Source: JAKFEW01 sp036675505
GTDB taxonomy: Bacteria; Cyanobacteriota; Sericytochromatia; S15B-MN24; JAQBPE01
Assembly: GCA_036675505.1 (NCBI GenBank)
Contig: JAKFEW010000039.1
Span: 1-55,459, forward strand
Length of the DNA stretch: 55,459 nucleotides
Direction of reading: 5' to 3'
The position numbers were made by a program, and so were the translations under genes. The notes under the pieces are model-generated. The model was not told where the DNA came from, did not search any database, and saw only the letters and a list, made by a program, of their open reading frames with translations. Within the stretch, counting starts at the first letter, position 1. The number at the start of each line of letters is the position of its first letter. Below, in pieces: positions 44,897-52,183 of this stretch.

Positions 44897-46005
44897 GGCC
44901 GGCCGCCCCGGCCTTCGGCCGTCGCGAGCCGACCCACGACCCGCACCCGATCGCCCTCATGCAGGAGGTGCGCGCCGAGCGCCACGATCTGCTCCCCGCG
45001 GCCGAGCCGCCCGGCGACGCGGGCATGCTCGTCGTCCAGCTGCAAGACCGTGACCGGCCGTAGGTGGACCGTGGCCGGCTCGCCGCCGATCACCCACACG
45101 CCCGACTTCCCGCCGTCGTCGAACAGCGCGCCGATCGGGACCTCGAGCCCCGCCTGTGCCGCGGCCTCCAGCGGAAGCCGGATGGTGACCGTGGTCCCCA
45201 GGGGCGCGTTCGCCAGCTTGCCGGCCAGCACGTAGCGGGCCTCGAAGGTGCGGGTCTGCGGATCCGCGGCGTCTGACAGCTGGCGGAGCCTGGCGGGCAG
45301 CGCGTCGCCGGCTTGGCCGAAGCGCATGGCCAGCCCGATCGACCCAACGGCCGGGCGGAAGGTCTCGGGCAGCTGGATCACCGCTTCCCGCCGCCCGGCC
45401 TGCGCCACGCGGACCACCACTTGCCCCGTGCCGACGACCTGACCGGGCTCGGCGAGGGTCTCGACGACGACGCCGTCGGCGTCCGCGCGGAGCTCCGTGT
45501 AGCGGTTCGCGTTCCGGGCGACCTGCGCCTGGGCCTCGGCGGCTTCGAGCTGGGCCGCCGCCGCATCCGCGGCGGCCTTGCCCTGCTCGTAGACGGCGGC
45601 CGTGATCGCGCCGGCGGCGAGCAGGCCCTGGTTGCGGCGCTCGTCGCTGGCCGTGTGCTGCGCCCGCGCCCGGGCGGCGGCGACCAACTCCTCCTGGGCC
45701 CGCGCGGCGAGCACCAGGTCGGCGGGGTCGAGGCGCATGAGCAGGTGGCCCCGCTCGACCGTCTGGCCGGTATCCACCAGGCGCTCGAGCACCTTGCCGC
45801 CGACCCGGAAGCTCAGGTCGCTCTGGACGCGGGCGGCGACCGTCCCGTCGAACGCCCGGGAAGCGGGCGTGGCGCCTTCGACCGCAGCGGCGCGGACCAG
45901 CGGTGGCGCCGTGCGGGGGTCGGGGTGGGGGGTCTCGCCGCAGGCGGCGAGCGCCAGGGGCAACCAGCAGAGGGCGGCGGGGACGCGGAATGGGTGCAGC
46001 GGCAT
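44893..46005 (-). CDS. RND periplasmic adaptor (membrane fusion protein)
   Basis: 370 residues from ATG 46005 (AAGGAACCC upstream). The lipobox LALAAC makes it a lipoprotein. Canonical order follows: VQSDLSFRVGGKVLERLVDT and GQTVERGHLLMRLDP (lipoyl), a long helical hairpin rich in Ala/Gln/Glu (residues about 95-165), then VVVETLAEPGQVVGTGQVVV, then the beta-barrel and membrane-proximal domain near WVIGGEPATVHLRPVTV. It overlaps the RND gene by 4 bp and follows the TetR gene and operator. Confidence 0.9.
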   Translation of the reverse strand: MPLHPFRVPAALCWLPLALAACGETPHPDPRTAPPLVRAAAVEGATPASRAFDGTVAARVQSDLSFRVGGKVLERLVDTGQTVERGHLLMRLDPADLVLAARAQEELVAAARARAQHTASDERRNQGLLAAGAITAAVYEQGKAAADAAAAQLEAAEAQAQVARNANRYTELRADADGVVVETLAEPGQVVGTGQVVVRVAQAGRREAVIQLPETFRPAVGSIGLAMRFGQAGDALPARLRQLSDAADPQTRTFEARYVLAGKLANAPLGTTVTIRLPLEAAAQAGLEVPIGALFDDGGKSGVWVIGGEPATVHLRPVTVLQLDDEHARVAGRLGRGEQIVALGAHLLHEGDRVRVVGRLATAEGRGGRP

Positions 46006-46038
46006 GGCGGGTTCCTTCGATGGGGATGCGCGAACCCC

Positions 46039-46075
46039 ATCTTGGAACCAGTGACCATTTTAGTCAATAGTCACT
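46039..46075 (-). promoter_or_regulatory. Promoter and TetR-type operator of the RND operon
   Basis: AGTGAC and GTCACT form an inverted repeat separated by 14 nt (46050-46075). On the minus strand a TTGACT box (46062-46067) followed by 17 nt and CAAGAT (46039-46044) gives a sigma70-like promoter. The -35 box lies inside the inverted repeat, so a bound repressor would block it. The TetR gene next to it is the natural candidate ligand-responsive repressor. Confidence 0.5.
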
Positions 46076-46084
46076 AGCTGATTT

Positions 46085-46702
46085 TCATGGCGACAGGCTC
46101 CGCAGCACCAGTCGTGCGAGCAGGGCCGCGGCTTCATCCGCGTTCTCGGAGCCGTGCTGCAGGAGCAGGGGGTTGAGGTAGGGGCGCATGACCAGGTAGA
46201 TCGCCATGACGGTCTCGTCCAGCGGCGTCTTGCGCTCGAAGTCGCCGTTCTGCCGGCCGGCCTGGATGATGTCCCGTAACAACGCCTGGATCTGCGCTTC
46301 GTAGGCGAGCGTCGCCTGCCAGCGCTCGCTGGCCGCGGAGGTCGCGATCTCGTAGAGCTTGCGATCCTCGGAGAACAGCCGGAGGCTGGCCGCGACGATC
46401 GCCCGGAACATCCGCCGCAGCTTCTCGGGGGGCTGCTCGGCTTCGTCGACGGCCGCCTTCACGGCCCCCACGATCTCGCGCAGGCAGTTCGCGCAGATCA
46501 TCTCCCCGATGGCCTGCTTCGACTCGAAGAACTTGTAGATGTACGCCTTCGAGAAGCCGATGGCCTTCGCCAGGTCGGCGACCGCGGTCTTCTCGTAGCC
46601 GAAGCGGCTGAAGTGCTCGGTCGCCGCGGCGACGATCTGCGTCCGCACGTCATGGTCGGCCGGCCCGCGCGTGGCGGCACCCGTGGATTTGGTGTTCTTC
46701 AT
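46085..46702 (-). CDS. TetR-family repressor of the RND operon
   Basis: 205 residues. N-terminal helix-turn-helix at about residues 25-65 (IVAAATEHFSRFGYEKTAVA, then AKAIGFSKAYIYKFFESKQA), then a variable ligand domain (residues 70-205) rich in helices (MFRAIVAASLRLFSEDRKL). The gene stops 80 bp before the MFP start and reads in the same direction, with an inverted repeat in between, so it probably represses the pump genes until a substrate binds. Ligand unknown. Confidence 0.88.
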   Translation of the reverse strand: MKNTKSTGAATRGPADHDVRTQIVAAATEHFSRFGYEKTAVADLAKAIGFSKAYIYKFFESKQAIGEMICANCLREIVGAVKAAVDEAEQPPEKLRRMFRAIVAASLRLFSEDRKLYEIATSAASERWQATLAYEAQIQALLRDIIQAGRQNGDFERKTPLDETVMAIYLVMRPYLNPLLLQHGSENADEAAALLARLVLRSLSP

Positions 46703-46732
46703 GGGGTCCAGCTTACAGCTGGACGCCAGGAT

Positions 46733-48049
46733 CTACAACTGGTTACCAAGACGTAATATGGTCACATCCGGTCCGTCGACGTTCTCGAGCAGGGCCACCG
46801 CCCCCTCGCCGCCGTCCGCGCAGACGCTGACGACGGCGCGTGCACCCTTCGGCAGCGCGGCCAGCTCCTTCACCGCCTGGCTGAGGTCGCGCGCGCCGGT
46901 CGCGCCGAACGGGTGGCCGATCGCCACCGACCCGCCGTTCGGGTTGACGCGCTCCCACGGGAACCGGCCGAAGTCCCGCGTGATGCCCGTCCGCGCGGCG
47001 ATCCAGTCCGGCCGCTCGAGCGCGGCGACATTGGCCAGCACCTGCGCGGCGAAGGCTTCATGGATCTCCCAGAGCTGGACGTCCTCGTAGCGCAGGCCAT
47101 GCCGGTCCAGCAGCCGCGGGATCGCCACCGACGGGGCCATGAGCAGGCCGTCGGCGCGGAAGTCCACCGCCGCGAGCTCGAAGTCGACGAGCTTCGCGAC
47201 GGGATGGCCCGGCTCCAAGCGCCGACGCCCCTCCGCCGACACCACCCAGACGCCGGCGGCGCCGTCGGTGATCGGCGAGGTGTTGCCGGCCGTGAGGGAG
47301 CCTTGGCCGCTGGTGCGATCGAAGGCCGGCGGCAGCGCGGCCAGCTTCGCGAGCGACGTCCCCGGGCGCGGGTTGGCGTCCTGCGCGAGCTCGGGCAACG
47401 GCACGACGAGATCCGCGAAGAAGCCCCGCTCCCAACCGGCGACGGCACGAAGGTGGCTCTGGTAGGCCCAGTCGTCCTGCGCCTCACGCGTGATCCCCCA
47501 CTGCTTCACGGTCTCTTCCATATGATCGCCCATCGTGCGGCCCGTGATGCGGTTCGCCCAGCCCTTGGCCGGCAAGACGAAGTCCGCTGGCCCGAGCTGG
47601 CCCAGCGCCGCCACCGCCGCCACGGGGTCTTGGGCGAAGAGCGCGCGCAACCGGTCGCTGGCCGCAGGCGTCAGGCCGATCGAAGGCCGGCTCATCACCT
47701 CCACGCCGCCGACCAGGATCGCGTCCGTGCCCGCGCCGATCATGCCCGCTGCCGCGAAGGTCGCGGCCATGCTGGTCGCGCAGGCCAGGACCACGGAGTA
47801 CGCGGGCACCGTGGGGTCCAGGCCGGCGTCCAGCCAGATCTCGCGGGCGATGTTGCTCCAGCCGAGGTTGGGGATGACCGTCCCCCACATCACGAGGTCC
47901 GGCCGGCCGGCCGCGAGCTGAGCCGCCATGGCGCGCGCCACGGGCACGGAGAGCCCGATCGCGTCGTAGCCGGCGAGCGCGCCCCCGCCGCGGCCGAACG
48001 GCGTGCGCAGGCCCGCGGCCAGGTAGATGTCCCGGTGGAAGCGTGTCAT
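46733..48049 (-). CDS. Thiolase (acetyl-CoA acetyltransferase / 3-ketoacyl-CoA thiolase type)
   Basis: About 438 residues. ATG 48049 follows GAGAGG by about 5 nt, better than GTG 48055, which sits within that site. Nucleophile Cys in VVLACATSMAA (near residue 91), the active-site His of WEIHEAFAAQV, the GHPFGATGAR loop preceded by NPNGGSVAI, and the second Cys of VSVCADGGEGA: all thiolase elements are present. The reaction is thiolytic cleavage of 3-ketoacyl-CoA or condensation of acetyl-CoA. It is divergent from a TetR gene, with a perfect palindrome at its start, so it is probably repressed by that TetR. No other beta-oxidation gene is adjacent. Confidence 0.9.
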   Translation of the reverse strand: MTRFHRDIYLAAGLRTPFGRGGGALAGYDAIGLSVPVARAMAAQLAAGRPDLVMWGTVIPNLGWSNIAREIWLDAGLDPTVPAYSVVLACATSMAATFAAAGMIGAGTDAILVGGVEVMSRPSIGLTPAASDRLRALFAQDPVAAVAALGQLGPADFVLPAKGWANRITGRTMGDHMEETVKQWGITREAQDDWAYQSHLRAVAGWERGFFADLVVPLPELAQDANPRPGTSLAKLAALPPAFDRTSGQGSLTAGNTSPITDGAAGVWVVSAEGRRRLEPGHPVAKLVDFELAAVDFRADGLLMAPSVAIPRLLDRHGLRYEDVQLWEIHEAFAAQVLANVAALERPDWIAARTGITRDFGRFPWERVNPNGGSVAIGHPFGATGARDLSQAVKELAALPKGARAVVSVCADGGEGAVALLENVDGPDVTILRLGNQL

Positions 48050-48058
48050 ACTCACCTC

Positions 48059-48078
48059 TCTATCTATCGATAGATAGA
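48059..48078. promoter_or_regulatory. Perfect 20-bp palindromic operator between thiolase and TetR genes
   Basis: TCTATCTATCGATAGATAGA reads identically on both strands and lies about 10 bp upstream of the thiolase ATG, between it and the divergent TetR gene. It is far more AT-rich than its surroundings. Such palindromes bind TetR-family dimers. In this position a bound repressor could block thiolase transcription or translation and autoregulate the TetR gene. Confidence 0.7.
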
Positions 48079-48151
48079 CGATAGCGCAGCGACGCCTGGT
48101 CGGTCAAGATAGCCGGGTCGCGGTACCATCTACGTGGGAGGTCCGAAGCCG

Positions 48152-48679
48152 ATGACCGATGTCGCGAACGCCATCCTGGACGCCGCCGAACGGCGCATGC
48201 GGCGGGGCGGCTTCTACGGGTTCAGCTACCGCGAGATCGCGGCCGACGTCGGGGTGAAGAGCTCGAGCGTCCACTACCACTTCCCGGCCAAGGAAGACCT
48301 CGCGGCGGCCGTCGTCGCCCGTTATACCGATCGCCTCGTCGCTTATGTCGAGCGGACGGCGACGACCGAAGCCGAGCCCTTGCAGGTCTGGCTGCGGGCG
48401 TTCCGAGCGACGCTGGCCGCGGGCGAGCGCCCCTGCCCCTGCCCCGTGCTCGGCACCACGGCCCACGACCTGCCGCCCGCGGTGGCGCTGGAGGTCCGGC
48501 GGTTCTTCACGACCTGCCAGGCCATGCTCGCGTCGCAAGGGCTCGAGGCCGCGGACGCGGATCTGGTGCTGTCGACGAGCATGGGCGCGATGATCATCGC
48601 CGGGGCGCTCGGCGATCTCGGGCCGTTCGACCGCGCGACCGGCGAACTGGTACGGATGCTCCGGAGGACCGAGGGGTAA
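48152..48679 (+). CDS. TetR-family regulator divergent from thiolase
   Basis: 175 residues from ATG 48152 (GGGAGG 11 nt upstream; GTG 48134 possible). The helix-turn-helix (GGFYGFSYREIAADVGVKS, then SSVHYHFPAKEDLAAAVV) is intact. The ligand domain has an unusual CPCPVLGTTAHDLPP, a Cys-Pro-Cys pair that could bind metal or a thiol-reactive ligand, and MGAMIIAGALGDLGPFDRA. It should control the thiolase through the palindrome at 48059. Confidence 0.85.
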   Translation: MTDVANAILDAAERRMRRGGFYGFSYREIAADVGVKSSSVHYHFPAKEDLAAAVVARYTDRLVAYVERTATTEAEPLQVWLRAFRATLAAGERPCPCPVLGTTAHDLPPAVALEVRRFFTTCQAMLASQGLEAADADLVLSTSMGAMIIAGALGDLGPFDRATGELVRMLRRTEG

Positions 48680-48714
48680 GGACGGATCGCCGGCAGGCGC
48701 TGTACGATGCGCCC

Positions 48715-49314
48715 ATGATCCACGACGAGCAATTCGCAAGTTGGCTTCGCGGGGCCGACAAACCAGTCGCCTTCACGGGCGCCGGCATGTCCACCCTCCC
48801 GCACGCCTTCCTCTACGAGCCCGAGGCGGCGATCATCCTCCAGGGCCGCAAGGAGGTCGTCGTGGGCGACGAGAAGTTCGTCTACGACACGGAGCGCTGC
48901 TTGCTCACGTCCATCAACCTCCCGGTGGTCTCCTACGTGACCGAGGCGACCGCGGAGCGACCCTTCATGGCGATGGTCGTGAAGCTCGAGCTGGCGCGGA
49001 TCCGGCAGCTCATCAAGGTCGGCGCCTTCAGCCACGCCGACGCCGGCCAGATGCACATGTACCTGAACTACGCCCGCGAGCACTGGACCCTGCCCAACGA
49101 GAACCCGCCCGTAGGCCTGATCCTGTGCGCGCAGAAGGACGAGGCAATGGCGAAGTACGCGCTCGAGGGCCTGCCGAACCAGGTGCTCGCCGCCGAGTAC
49201 CGGGCCGCGCTGCCCGACGAGCAGATGTTGATCGGCGAGCTGGACAGAACGCGCCAGGAGCTCCTGGCGCGTCAGGGACCGGCTGATAGTACCTCGACGG
49301 GAGGCACCGCTTGA
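48715..49314 (+). CDS. Three-part chimera: sirtuin-start mini-element copy 5 + AraC N-terminal domain + DUF1016/YhcG tail
   Basis: 199 residues in one open frame. Residues 1-27 (HDEQFASWLRGADKPVAFTG, ending AGMST) are the sirtuin start shared with six other loci. From residue 28, LPHAFLYEPEAAIILQGRK, then VVVGDEKFVYDTERCLLTSI and LPVVSYVTEATAERPF match the arabinose-binding-like N-terminal domain of AraC regulators, without its helix-turn-helix. From about residue 112, DAGQMHMYLNYAREHWTLP, NPPVGLILCAQKDEAMAKYA and LPDEQMLIGELDRTRQELLA match the end of DUF1016 (YhcG nuclease) proteins. ATG 48715 lies 35 bp after the TetR stop. It is unlikely to be a functional regulator or nuclease as assembled; it may be a relic or an unusual fused product. 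Confidence 0.75.
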   Translation: MIHDEQFASWLRGADKPVAFTGAGMSTLPHAFLYEPEAAIILQGRKEVVVGDEKFVYDTERCLLTSINLPVVSYVTEATAERPFMAMVVKLELARIRQLIKVGAFSHADAGQMHMYLNYAREHWTLPNENPPVGLILCAQKDEAMAKYALEGLPNQVLAAEYRAALPDEQMLIGELDRTRQELLARQGPADSTSTGGTA

Positions 49315-49469
49315 ACGAAAGTCCGGCAGACCCGATTCAGACGCTTGCCGCATGGCTCCGAAACGCGCATGCTGCAACCGTCTTCAGCGGAGCGGGCATG
49401 AGCACCCTGTCGGGAGCAACACCCAGTGATCCGGACGAGCGCCCGCTATTCCAGCTACCGCGAGGTTAA
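49311..49469 (+). repeat. Sirtuin-start mini-element copy 6 (52-codon ORF)
   Basis: TTG 49311 overlaps the stop of the chimera (TTGA) and has GGGAGG 8 nt upstream. The peptide has DPIQTLAAWLRNAHAATVF, SGAGMSTLSG, then ATPSDPDERPLFQLPRG and stops at TAA 49469. Its sirtuin part is good but its tail departs from the SVLSVER type after GAT. The next gene starts 2 bp after its stop. Confidence 0.82.
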
Positions 49470-49471
49470 AG

Positions 49472-50017
49472 GTGAACCAGCGAGACGAAGCGATCCCGCT
49501 TCCTCCCATCGGACCGCCGACGGAGTTACCAGCGCCTCGCCCTTTCCACGCGCCCGAAGGCGTCCAATTGCCGCGAGAAATGCCGTTTTCGGCCGCGGTC
49601 CCACCTGACCATCTCGCGCAGCTCGCCGACGACGTGGTGCGAATGGTGCTGGGCTCCGGTCTCCCTTTCGACCAGGCCATCGCCTCCGCATTCGCACTCG
49701 GGCTGGAAAACGAGTTCTGGGGGTCGACCTCCGGGATGGATACCGACTGGGCGTCCGCGATGGAGCGAGCCGTCGACCCGAAGACGGAGGCCGTGGTCGA
49801 CCGCGTCGAGTTCGAGGCGTTCTCGGCCGCCTTGGCGAGTGCGCTATTGCGTACCGACCTGCTGGATTCCGTTCTCCGGTCCCAGGCCTATGTCGACGAG
49901 GAGGGCTTCGTCGTTTCTCGAGAAGAGGTGCGAGAAAGGCTGCGGGCGATCGTGATGGGCGAAGTGCAGCCAATTCCGAACGACTTCGTCTGGAACCGAG
50001 ACGACAGCTCGACCTAA
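49472..50017 (+). CDS. Hypothetical protein (181 aa), intact relative of the 23758 fragment
   Basis: GTG 49472 follows AAAGG. The start DEAIPLPPIGPPTELPAPRP is repeated as a decayed copy at 23758. The rest is acidic and helical (DHLAQLADDVVRMVLGSGLP, FDQAIASAFALGLENEFWG, EAFSAALASALLRTDLLDSV, EEVRERLRAIVMGEVQPIP). No signal peptide, membrane segment or known motif. It begins 2 bp after mini-element copy 6 and may be expressed with it. Could be an antitoxin- or immunity-like protein, but nothing shows this. Confidence 0.6.
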   Translation: MNQRDEAIPLPPIGPPTELPAPRPFHAPEGVQLPREMPFSAAVPPDHLAQLADDVVRMVLGSGLPFDQAIASAFALGLENEFWGSTSGMDTDWASAMERAVDPKTEAVVDRVEFEAFSAALASALLRTDLLDSVLRSQAYVDEEGFVVSREEVRERLRAIVMGEVQPIPNDFVWNRDDSST

Positions 50018-50191
50018 GCTTCTCGGTTTGGAGGCGCGCTGGTTCGAAACGGAAGCCGGGTGGCTGGATCAACAAGTCACGAAATGGCTCGAGGACCATG
50101 GCGTCCCGTAGCCTCCCTGCTAGTAGCCCGCCATCCGCTCCTTCTCGCACGTGTACGGCTCACCCCGCCCCCGATTCGCCGCTCGATCAGA
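50018..50191 (+). other. Short remnant frame between hypothetical gene and AlbA-type regulator
   Basis: After the stop at 50017 a frame reads LLGLEARWFETEAGWLDQQ then VTKWLEDHGVP and stops near 50112; it looks like the C-terminal end of some protein, not identified. The following sequence up to the palindromes is C-rich and appears non-coding. Confidence 0.35.
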
Positions 50192-50243
50192 CCAAATATT
50201 TGGTATCATTCCAAAAGTTCACTCTGGCCCGCCAAATATTTGG
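50192..50243. promoter_or_regulatory. Twin perfect 12-bp palindromes (operator pair) upstream of AlbA-type gene
   Basis: CCAAATATTTGG occurs at 50192-50203 and again at 50232-50243, identical, each self-complementary, with centres 40 bp apart, close to four helical turns. The AT-rich cores stand out in this GC-rich window. The second site ends 17 bp before ATG 50261. Paired sites in phase suggest cooperative binding by a dimeric repressor, most simply the wHTH-containing protein encoded immediately downstream. Confidence 0.7.
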
Positions 50244-50260
50244 AAGCTCCGGGGAGCCAT

Positions 50261-52183
50261 ATGACCGATGATGAGGTGCTGCGGCTGATCGCAAGCCGCG
50301 AAACGCTCACTACGGAGCTCAAGGCCGACGCCAAAAAGCTGCTCGCCTTGGACGAGATCTTCGAAAACGTCGTGTGTCTGGCGAATGCGGACGGCGGCGT
50401 CCTCTTGATCGGCGTCGAGAACGATGGAACCGTGACCGGCTTGAATCCGGAGCGCAAGCCCCGGTTCCGCGATCCGTATTTCCTTCAGGCCGCGATTTTC
50501 GGCAACACCGTCCCGCCCATCAACACCAGGATCTCGGTCCACCACCTGGACGCCGGCGAGGTGATCGCCGTGCGCGTCGATCGATACCCCGACATTTGCG
50601 CGACGACGAAGGGTACCTGCCTCCAAAGGGTGATGACCACCAACGGTCCGCAATGCCGCCCGTTCTACCCTCATGAACAGCGCGCGAGGAGGATCAAGCT
50701 CGGGCTCGAAGATTTGACGGCCCAAGTCATTGCGGGCAGTGAATGGGGTGACCTCGACCCGATCGAGTTCGAACGGTTACGCCAAACCATCAAGCGGGCG
50801 GGCGGGGACCAGCGACTCCTGGGCCTCGATGATGCCGAACTAGCCAAGGCGCTCCGACTCGTCGAAACCCTGGATGGCGAACTCATTCCGGTCGTCGCCG
50901 GCTTGCTGCTCCTGGGGAGAGAGGAGCGCCTCCTGCAACTCCTTCCCACGAACCAGACGGCGTTCCAGGTCATCCGGGGAGACGCGCAAATCGCCACCAA
51001 CGAGCGCATGCACGCCCCCCTCCTCCGAATCATCGAGGGCCTGGAGCAACGCTATGAAGCCAGGAAGAACGAGCAAGAAATCGCCATCGGGATGCTTCGT
51101 ATGCCAGTCCCGGAGTACGCAAAGGAGTCGTTCCGAGAGGCGATCAACAACGCGCTCATCCACCGAGATTATGCGTTATTGGGAACGACCTACGTCCAAT
51201 GGCACCCCGACCACATCCTCATCACGAACCCTGGATCCTTTCCACCCGGCATCACGCAGCAAAACATCCTCACGCATGAGCCAAAGCCCCGGAACCCTCG
51301 GCTTGCCGAGGCATGCGCACGAATCGGCCTAGTGGAATCCAGTGCCCGTGGCGTCGACCGGATCTACGAGGGGCAACTCCGGTACGGCCGCCCGGCCCCT
51401 GACTATGCCGGAACGGATGAGACCGCCGTGCGCCTCATCTTGCGGGGCGGGCCCGCCAACCTCGACTTCGTACGACTGCTCAATGAACTCAACGCGCGTG
51501 GTCCCCGATTGACGTTGGACGACTTGATCGTCTTGAACCAGCTCCAATACGAACGACAACTCACCGTGGAGGAGGCGAGCCAGCACCTCCAAAAGAGCGA
51601 AGGGCAAACGCGAGCCGTGATGGAGCGCCTGGTCGAACGCGGGCTCGCCGAAGGACGAGGCCAGAAGCCGCGGCGCTACTCGCTGAGCGCCGGTATCTAC
51701 CAGAGGTTGGGGCAATCCGAAGGATACACGCGCGCAAGCGGCCTGGAGCGCGCCGTGGCCGAGGCGATGATCATGGAGCACCTCCGCATGCACGGCACCA
51801 TCAAGCGAAGCCAGGCGGCGGAGCTATGCCACCTCGGCGACGATGAGGCGAAGGCGACCCTCCGGCGGATGGTCGATGCCGGGAAGTTGGCGCTTCAAGG
51901 CGAGAAGAAGGGTGCCTACTACACGTTGGCCGCCCCGCCGAGCCTGGTGCCGTTGGGTGGGCAGGACCTCATCGAGAAAGTCAGCGAAATCCTCCGTGAA
52001 CGAGGCGCTGCAACGCTCCAGGACCTCGATAACGAGCTGGCGCGCCGAGGCTTCGAGGTCGCGGGCAATAACAAGCGAAACTACCTGACGGCCATCATGA
52101 GCCGAAACAAGGCTAGATTCGAGGGCCTTGGAAGGGGTTCCTACAGGCTTCATACTGGAACGGAGGGAAATGATGTCCGCTGA
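50261..52183 (+). CDS. AlbA/Schlafen-type ATP-binding transcriptional regulator (COG2865-like)
   Basis: 640 residues from ATG 50261 (GGGGAG site). N-terminal AlbA_2 domain: ETLTTELKADAKKLLALDEI, ENVVCLANADGGVLLIGVEN, then DAGEVIAVRVDRYPD. The centre has a HATPase_c_4-like region (ESFREAINNALIHRDYALLG, ILITNPGSFPPGITQQNIL, GLVESSARGVDRIYEGQLRY). C-terminal winged-helix repeats (EEASQHLQKSEGQTRAVMER, RSQAAELCHLGDDEAKATLR, TLQDLDNELARRGFEVAG) follow. Such proteins sit near defence and mobile loci. The twin palindromes upstream suggest autoregulation. Mini-element copy 7 starts inside its last codons. Confidence 0.85.
   Translation: MTDDEVLRLIASRETLTTELKADAKKLLALDEIFENVVCLANADGGVLLIGVENDGTVTGLNPERKPRFRDPYFLQAAIFGNTVPPINTRISVHHLDAGEVIAVRVDRYPDICATTKGTCLQRVMTTNGPQCRPFYPHEQRARRIKLGLEDLTAQVIAGSEWGDLDPIEFERLRQTIKRAGGDQRLLGLDDAELAKALRLVETLDGELIPVVAGLLLLGREERLLQLLPTNQTAFQVIRGDAQIATNERMHAPLLRIIEGLEQRYEARKNEQEIAIGMLRMPVPEYAKESFREAINNALIHRDYALLGTTYVQWHPDHILITNPGSFPPGITQQNILTHEPKPRNPRLAEACARIGLVESSARGVDRIYEGQLRYGRPAPDYAGTDETAVRLILRGGPANLDFVRLLNELNARGPRLTLDDLIVLNQLQYERQLTVEEASQHLQKSEGQTRAVMERLVERGLAEGRGQKPRRYSLSAGIYQRLGQSEGYTRASGLERAVAEAMIMEHLRMHGTIKRSQAAELCHLGDDEAKATLRRMVDAGKLALQGEKKGAYYTLAAPPSLVPLGGQDLIEKVSEILRERGAATLQDLDNELARRGFEVAGNNKRNYLTAIMSRNKARFEGLGRGSYRLHTGTEGNDVR

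Noticed and set aside
41735..45235. A plus-strand frame of more than 1100 codons opposite the RND and MFP genes
   Set aside because: Composition is dominated by R, D, H, G and Q with no domain; it is the antisense of the recognisable pump genes.
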